Source: Cristatella mucedo (lineage: Eukaryota > Bryozoa > Phylactolaemata > Cristatellidae). From it: a stretch of 64,000 bases of DNA. Made by a program: the position numbers and the translations under genes. Numbering within the stretch: the stretch's first letter is position 1; the number at the start of each line of letters is the position of its first letter. The stretch lies in assembly GCA_009760855.2 (NCBI GenBank), contig WPIO01000002.1, positions 8,042,001 through 8,106,000 of the forward strand. Reading direction: 5' to 3'. The notes beneath the pieces were generated by a model that worked only from the letters and a program-made list of their open reading frames with translations, did no database searches and was not told the DNA's origin. Below, piece by piece: positions 60,001 through 64,000 of this stretch.

Positions 60001-63000
60001 ACATGCACCGGCACCAGCTTACCTTTATCGAGATTAGTTACATTTTCATTGACAGTCGACGACTGCAATTTAAGTGCATTGCCTACACTGTGCACAGTGG
60101 AGTGATTGACCAGAGAAAGCAGCTTATTCAGCCCATAAACAAAATTTGGTGCTGTAGTGGCTGCCTCTGCTCATCACTGTGGCAACTCTGCTCACACTAG
60201 TTTCATCTATTTCTAGTTCCTGCATATGCCTCCCAATTGATCTCTGGTCATCTGAAATAGGTTAGTTTTCAGTAATTGCAGCAGCAATTAGGTTGCAGTA
60301 TACCTGAAAGTATGCCTTAAGTTAGCTGTGGTGGTTGTTTTTCGGTGGCTAGTTGATTTACCCTTTTCCAGCTGCTTATATAACAACTAATACCTATCTA
60401 CGAGTCTTCTTTATATTAGGTATTACCTACTCTCTTATACTGCATACTGCATATATTTCAGTCGTTTGGCACAAAGCTGCATGCTTTGTGATTGTGAAAT
60501 TGCATCATGACTTAATAGGTTAAATCCATTTTCGATTTCTGGTTGGTCGTGAATGCTTTGTTGATCGCTTACTACTTGCTCGCGTGCATACACCTATGCT
60601 CATTCACTGCATGCTGCCATTGACACCACTTGACTTAAAGATTTAGCTCAGGTGCCCAAAGGACCATATTAAAGCCGGGAAGCACCTTGAAGCCCAATAT
60701 TAATACTGAAGAAAGAGAAGTCTGTGTAGCTAAAAGTTTAGGGTCTTGGTCATTAGGACCAGGAACTGGTTTTGTTTTCCACAGCAAGCAAAATGTTTTT
60801 AGCTCTCTGTCTTCCGAGGCATTCAGGTCTTTTTAAATATGGAAGTGAGTTGAAATAATAATATAAAATACAAAATATAATTCATTTGTATAGCGCCCCA
60901 AGAGAACTTAATCTCTATTCAGGCACTTCACATATGCCTCCTAGCTCGAGCCCACGACCTCAGCCAGACCATGGTCGGGGGCGAGCACCTTAACCGCTGG
61001 ACCAAACCAGCTATGTGGCTTGCTGGATTGCCTACTTGACTGTATGTTATCGCCAAAGCATGAAACCATCACTCTGTTTACGATTTGGCAAGAAAGCTTC
61101 ATAAACTAAGCTGATTTATTTGATGTTAGGGGCTGATCCCACGGTGGAGAACAGTAATGGACACAAGGCCTGGCAGTATGCCAAGCATAGTGACCTGCAG
61201 TCTCTGCTGAAAGCAAAGGAAAAAGAGGTCAGTAGCCTGCCGTTTGTCATTTGAAGTTATGCTGTATAAACGTGGATAGCAAATTGTGCAAGGCCTTGCT
61301 GTGCTGAACTTAGTCATGTTGCCGGGTGCTGCCTCACGTTGTATCTTATATCTCACGTTATATCGTTCTATCTCGTTATATCACATTACAAGCATCACTT
61401 CTCGTCCAGTACTGTTGGTTATCTGCATGGGCCATGCCTTGTCAAGCTTGACCCTGCTCTAGTTAAGCACCATGGAAGTTTCATTTACTGCTGGCACTAA
61501 ATGGGCTTATCCGGATTATGGCATGTTGAAGTCAGGCGAATTTCTCTCACTATTGCTCGCCACTAACTTATTGCTGGCCTATTATCCTTGGTTTTGCCTG
61601 AGGACTATTGATCAATACTTGCTCTTTCCCAGAAGGTTGCTAGGACTTATTGATAAGCCGGTGTAATTTGTAATTAATAGTAATGCACCCCTGTCTTGCC
61701 TCTTCTCTGAATGTTTCTGCAGCAGTGCAAATCGGCTGTTTTTATGCTTGTATGCTGCACCGTGTGCCTTTGGTGAACATATTTACTCTTACGTGTTAGG
61801 TGATCACAAATAACTTTTTGAGCTTTGGTTCAAATTATGGGACCTTGGTTAGGATGGATGCTATCATATTATTTAGGTGTCCAAGCTGTTGCTAAATGCT
61901 GATAGTACGATTTGAAGAAGCCTGACAAAAATATGAGAATATAGTTTTGCTGTTGCCTTGCTACTTCTGGATTAATCTAATGGTAAACTCGGCAAACAGC
62001 TTGCCACAGTCTGACATCTGGCCATTTATGATGGCTGCTGTGTAGATTTCTGCTTCTGTCTGCAAGTGAAATAGTACCTTTCATGCAAGCAGGCTGACCT
62101 TGCATCGAGCCAGAAGTGGTTTACTTTGGTCATCCAATAGGGTGTAAGTATCGGTGGTTAAAATGGACAGTTGCTCTTCAACTCGCTGCCTATGAGTTAT
62201 GCAAAAGTTATAGTAGCACGGATTGCAGAGTGCAGTCGTCGATGCTAAAAAAAAGTCCTCGTCTTTCCAATTGCCGACTTCAAACTGCCAGCAGGCTTGT
62301 GTAATTTTTTTGGGGTGACTAGTATCAGTAATAGCTGATAGATGTATGCAAGCCAATATGTGCTAGCTATCTTTTGGTTAAAGTGTCACGGGACACTGTG
62401 TGAGCTTGGTTCAAGAGAGATTGCCTAAACCGGTGTCCTTGAATGAAAACCATAGCAACGATGTAACGAAATATTTCAAGGAAACTGAATTTATTGAGCT
62501 CGAAACATAGTTATAAATGGGGCCGTCTGAGGTGCCATTGCTCAATAGCGCGAAGAACGATAGAGTAGAAAGTTTAATTTTTGAATCTAAATCAGGAATG
62601 AGCTCCTGCAGTGGTGTACAAACACAGCTGAACATGCATTTGAAATTTCACTTTGATCTGCCAAGTATTGGATGAATTATGGAATATAAGACACGAAGCT
62701 ACATTGTAAATAAAGCTGTTTAAAAGTCACAAGCATGTACCTTAACAACAAGCCTCAAGCATGTACCACGATATATCGAGGTTCAGTAAGTTGGAACACA
62801 AATCGGATGTAATGCAGGGGTAATTTTTATTTTTATAGACATGTTGGTTTCGGTTTACTTCCGAGTTAGAAATCTTTGCCTAATGGTGTTTCATGCTTCC
62901 CTTTTATGTAAATCGTCAAAACGGCACATCCTATTTTTAACATGTTTGTCTTTTGAAGGAACTCTAAGCAATTATTTGATTGTTGGGCAAATCTTCTCAG

Positions 63001-63985
63001 TATTTTCTTGACATTTATCCATAAGTGCCATTGGATTATTGAGGTAGATTTGTTGCATCCCTGATTGGATGAGCCACTTGTTGCCGTTGTACAACTGAAT
63101 CACTTCTGTTTTTGTGCTCAGCTTACATTGATCAGCAGCTATCTATGTAATGTAATGTATCTCTATCTGTAACTCCTGTGAGTTATGCATGATAGTTTTG
63201 AATAGCAAATTCAAAGCCTAGATGCTTTCGGTATATATTTGGTAGCCAACGGACATCTCTCACCACAAAGAGAAAGTGAGAAACATAGTAGAGTCAGGTG
63301 AGCAGTTGAGGTAGTGAGTAGCATGGAAGTATCTAGTTTTATGTAAAGCTGCTCTGGCCTTTAGCTATATTAATGGACAGTAGATCTGCCTTTATTGGCT
63401 TTTCCCTTGCTGTATCGACTAATTGAAATCTATCCTTACAAGTATATTTTACCGCTCCAGGTGACTGACACTGACTTTGCAAGCCTTTATGTAAAGTGCA
63501 TCAATTATCTTTAGCTTGACTGCCATCCCAAGACTTAGTTGTAGTCTCCGCCGAAGCTGTTTTTAGCTGGCCCACCATTCTTTCTGTCAGTCACACACAT
63601 GCACTTGCAAGTGTGCAAGCAGGCACACACTTCTTGGAACTCGGGCCAACCAGCTGTCACGGAATTGGCTGATGGGGGCACACAGTCGTCTATGTCATAA
63701 CCTGCCGCTATGACATGTAAACAAGGACTGTGTTTCTATCATATCATTCCCTCTTTTTCCAGTAGATGATGCAGAAAGAGAAGCTTATAAGCTTGATTAC
63801 AGGATATGCCGTGAATCAGTTCGGCAGTTGCTGTTGATGCTGTGGCTGCCCAAGGTTTTTTTTATAATAGTGGGAGACTGTCCGAGCCGAGCGAGAAGCA
63901 GAGGAGCGTCGGCAATTTCCACTCGAGCAACGTCTGAAGGAACGCATCGTCGGCCAAGAGTCAGCCATTGCCACTGTTGCTGCAG
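57011..63985 (+). CDS. CLPB: Mitochondrial AAA+ disaggregase CLPB (caseinolytic peptidase B homolog), 3'-truncated by window edge
   Basis: Metazoan CLPB is an intermembrane-space protein disaggregase with ankyrin repeats and one AAA+ module. Exons: 57011-57263, 57498-57549, 57634-57720, 57859-57962, 58071-58199, 61130-61227 and 63871-63985; all phases join, giving 279 aa plus one base before the next donor (63986). Residues 1-60 are Arg/Ser-rich with few acids, like a mitochondrial presequence. A hydrophobic stretch (about 64-76) sits where mammalian CLPB has its PARL-cleaved segment. Ankyrin repeats follow: [12 protein letters not shown] (117-128), LLKAGADPN (136-144), [14 protein letters not shown] (184-197), then LLAAGADP. 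A charged linker ([19 protein letters not shown]) and GQESAIATV (about 269-277) precede the ATPase domain, whose Walker motifs lie outside the window. The fourth exon's acceptor (AACTGAAG|GG) is pyrimidine-poor but is the only nearby one that keeps frame and alignment length. Confidence 0.94.
58485..58670 (-). mobile_element. SINE type 2
   Basis: Aligned blocks with the 1.5- and 49.6-kb copies: AAAGGTTGGCCGATT, GCCTCATCTATATAGA, GGCAATACAG, GCAGGAC and TACCCCTGATCTAAGACCC. The tRNA-like head is at the right end, so it reads on the minus strand. Confidence 0.6.
60855..61018 (-). mobile_element. SINE type 1, full-length-looking
   Basis: Minus strand, 5' to 3': tRNA-like head with A box (TGGTTTGGTCCAGCGG, TTAAGGTGCTCG), B box region (GGTCGTGGGCTCGAGC), then AGTGCCTGAATAGAGATTAAG, TTCTCTTGGGGCGCTATAC, and an AT-rich tail with ATTATTATT. 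The last block resembles the family A LINE terminus. It lies about 110 bp upstream of the CLPB exon at 61130. Confidence 0.75.
61228..63870. other. CLPB intron 6
   Basis: GAG|GTCAGT to ATAATAG|TGG, phase 0 on both sides. AT-rich; holds one family B LINE 3' end at 63.1-63.3 kb. Residue spacing across this junction matches mammalian CLPB, so no exon is missing. Confidence 0.8.
63141..63335 (-). mobile_element. Family B LINE 3' end
   Basis: Starts with TATGTAATGTAATGTATCTC and includes ACAAAGAGAAAGTGAGAAACA and GCAGTTGAGGTAGTGAGTAG, the same order as the left arm at 27.49-27.69 kb. 3' UTR and a few final codons only. Confidence 0.75.
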
Positions 63986-64000
63986 GTAGGTAGGCTTTGT

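Larger units (their letters stand above)
58200..61129. other. CLPB intron 5
   Basis: GCAG|GTGAGT to GTTAG|GG; 2.9 kb. Contains two SINE copies (58.5 and 60.9 kb). The rest shows nothing recognisable. Confidence 0.8.

Overview
This window is eukaryotic and looks like an invertebrate animal. Three genes are split into short exons by GT-AG introns (one GC-AG), with introns up to 12.7 kb. The gene set is metazoan: ankyrin-type mitochondrial CLPB, animal-type GNPDA and a CaMK-group pseudokinase. The non-coding DNA is full of decayed L2/CR1-like non-LTR retrotransposon 3' ends, tRNA-derived SINEs and long dinucleotide tracts. The species cannot be named from the sequence alone.

Layout. 1-9.5 kb holds no convincing gene; it has SINE and LINE remnants and a diverged tandem repeat of about 168 bp (3.73-5.28 kb). 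From about 9.57 to 33.74 kb (+) there is a CaMK-group pseudokinase of at least seven exons. They join in frame into 467 codons covering the kinase domain, a basic regulatory segment and an acidic Ser/Thr-rich tail; the 5' end was not found. Its largest intron (19.0-31.8 kb) is packed with retrotransposon fragments, including an inverted pair of nearly identical reverse-transcriptase fragments (27.5-29.4 kb), plus satellites and hairpins. 34-50 kb is intergenic, with LINE and SINE debris and two long CT tracts.

50.9-56.5 kb (-) carries a complete five-coding-exon glucosamine-6-phosphate deaminase gene (269 aa, all catalytic residues present). Head-to-head with it, starting at 57,011 (+), lies CLPB, the mitochondrial AAA+ disaggregase. 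Seven exons are visible (presequence, hydrophobic segment, ankyrin repeats, linker), and the gene runs off the right edge just before its ATPase domain. The 552-bp gap between the two start codons probably acts as a shared promoter.

Two LINE families recur. Family A ends in a conserved sequence of the type GCGCCTAGAAAGAGATTGAG followed by TTATTATT. Family B ends in ACATTACATTA. A tRNA-headed SINE carries a tail resembling that of family A, the usual sign that a SINE borrows a LINE's machinery. The genes share no obvious pathway. No CRISPR, operon or prokaryotic feature is present.
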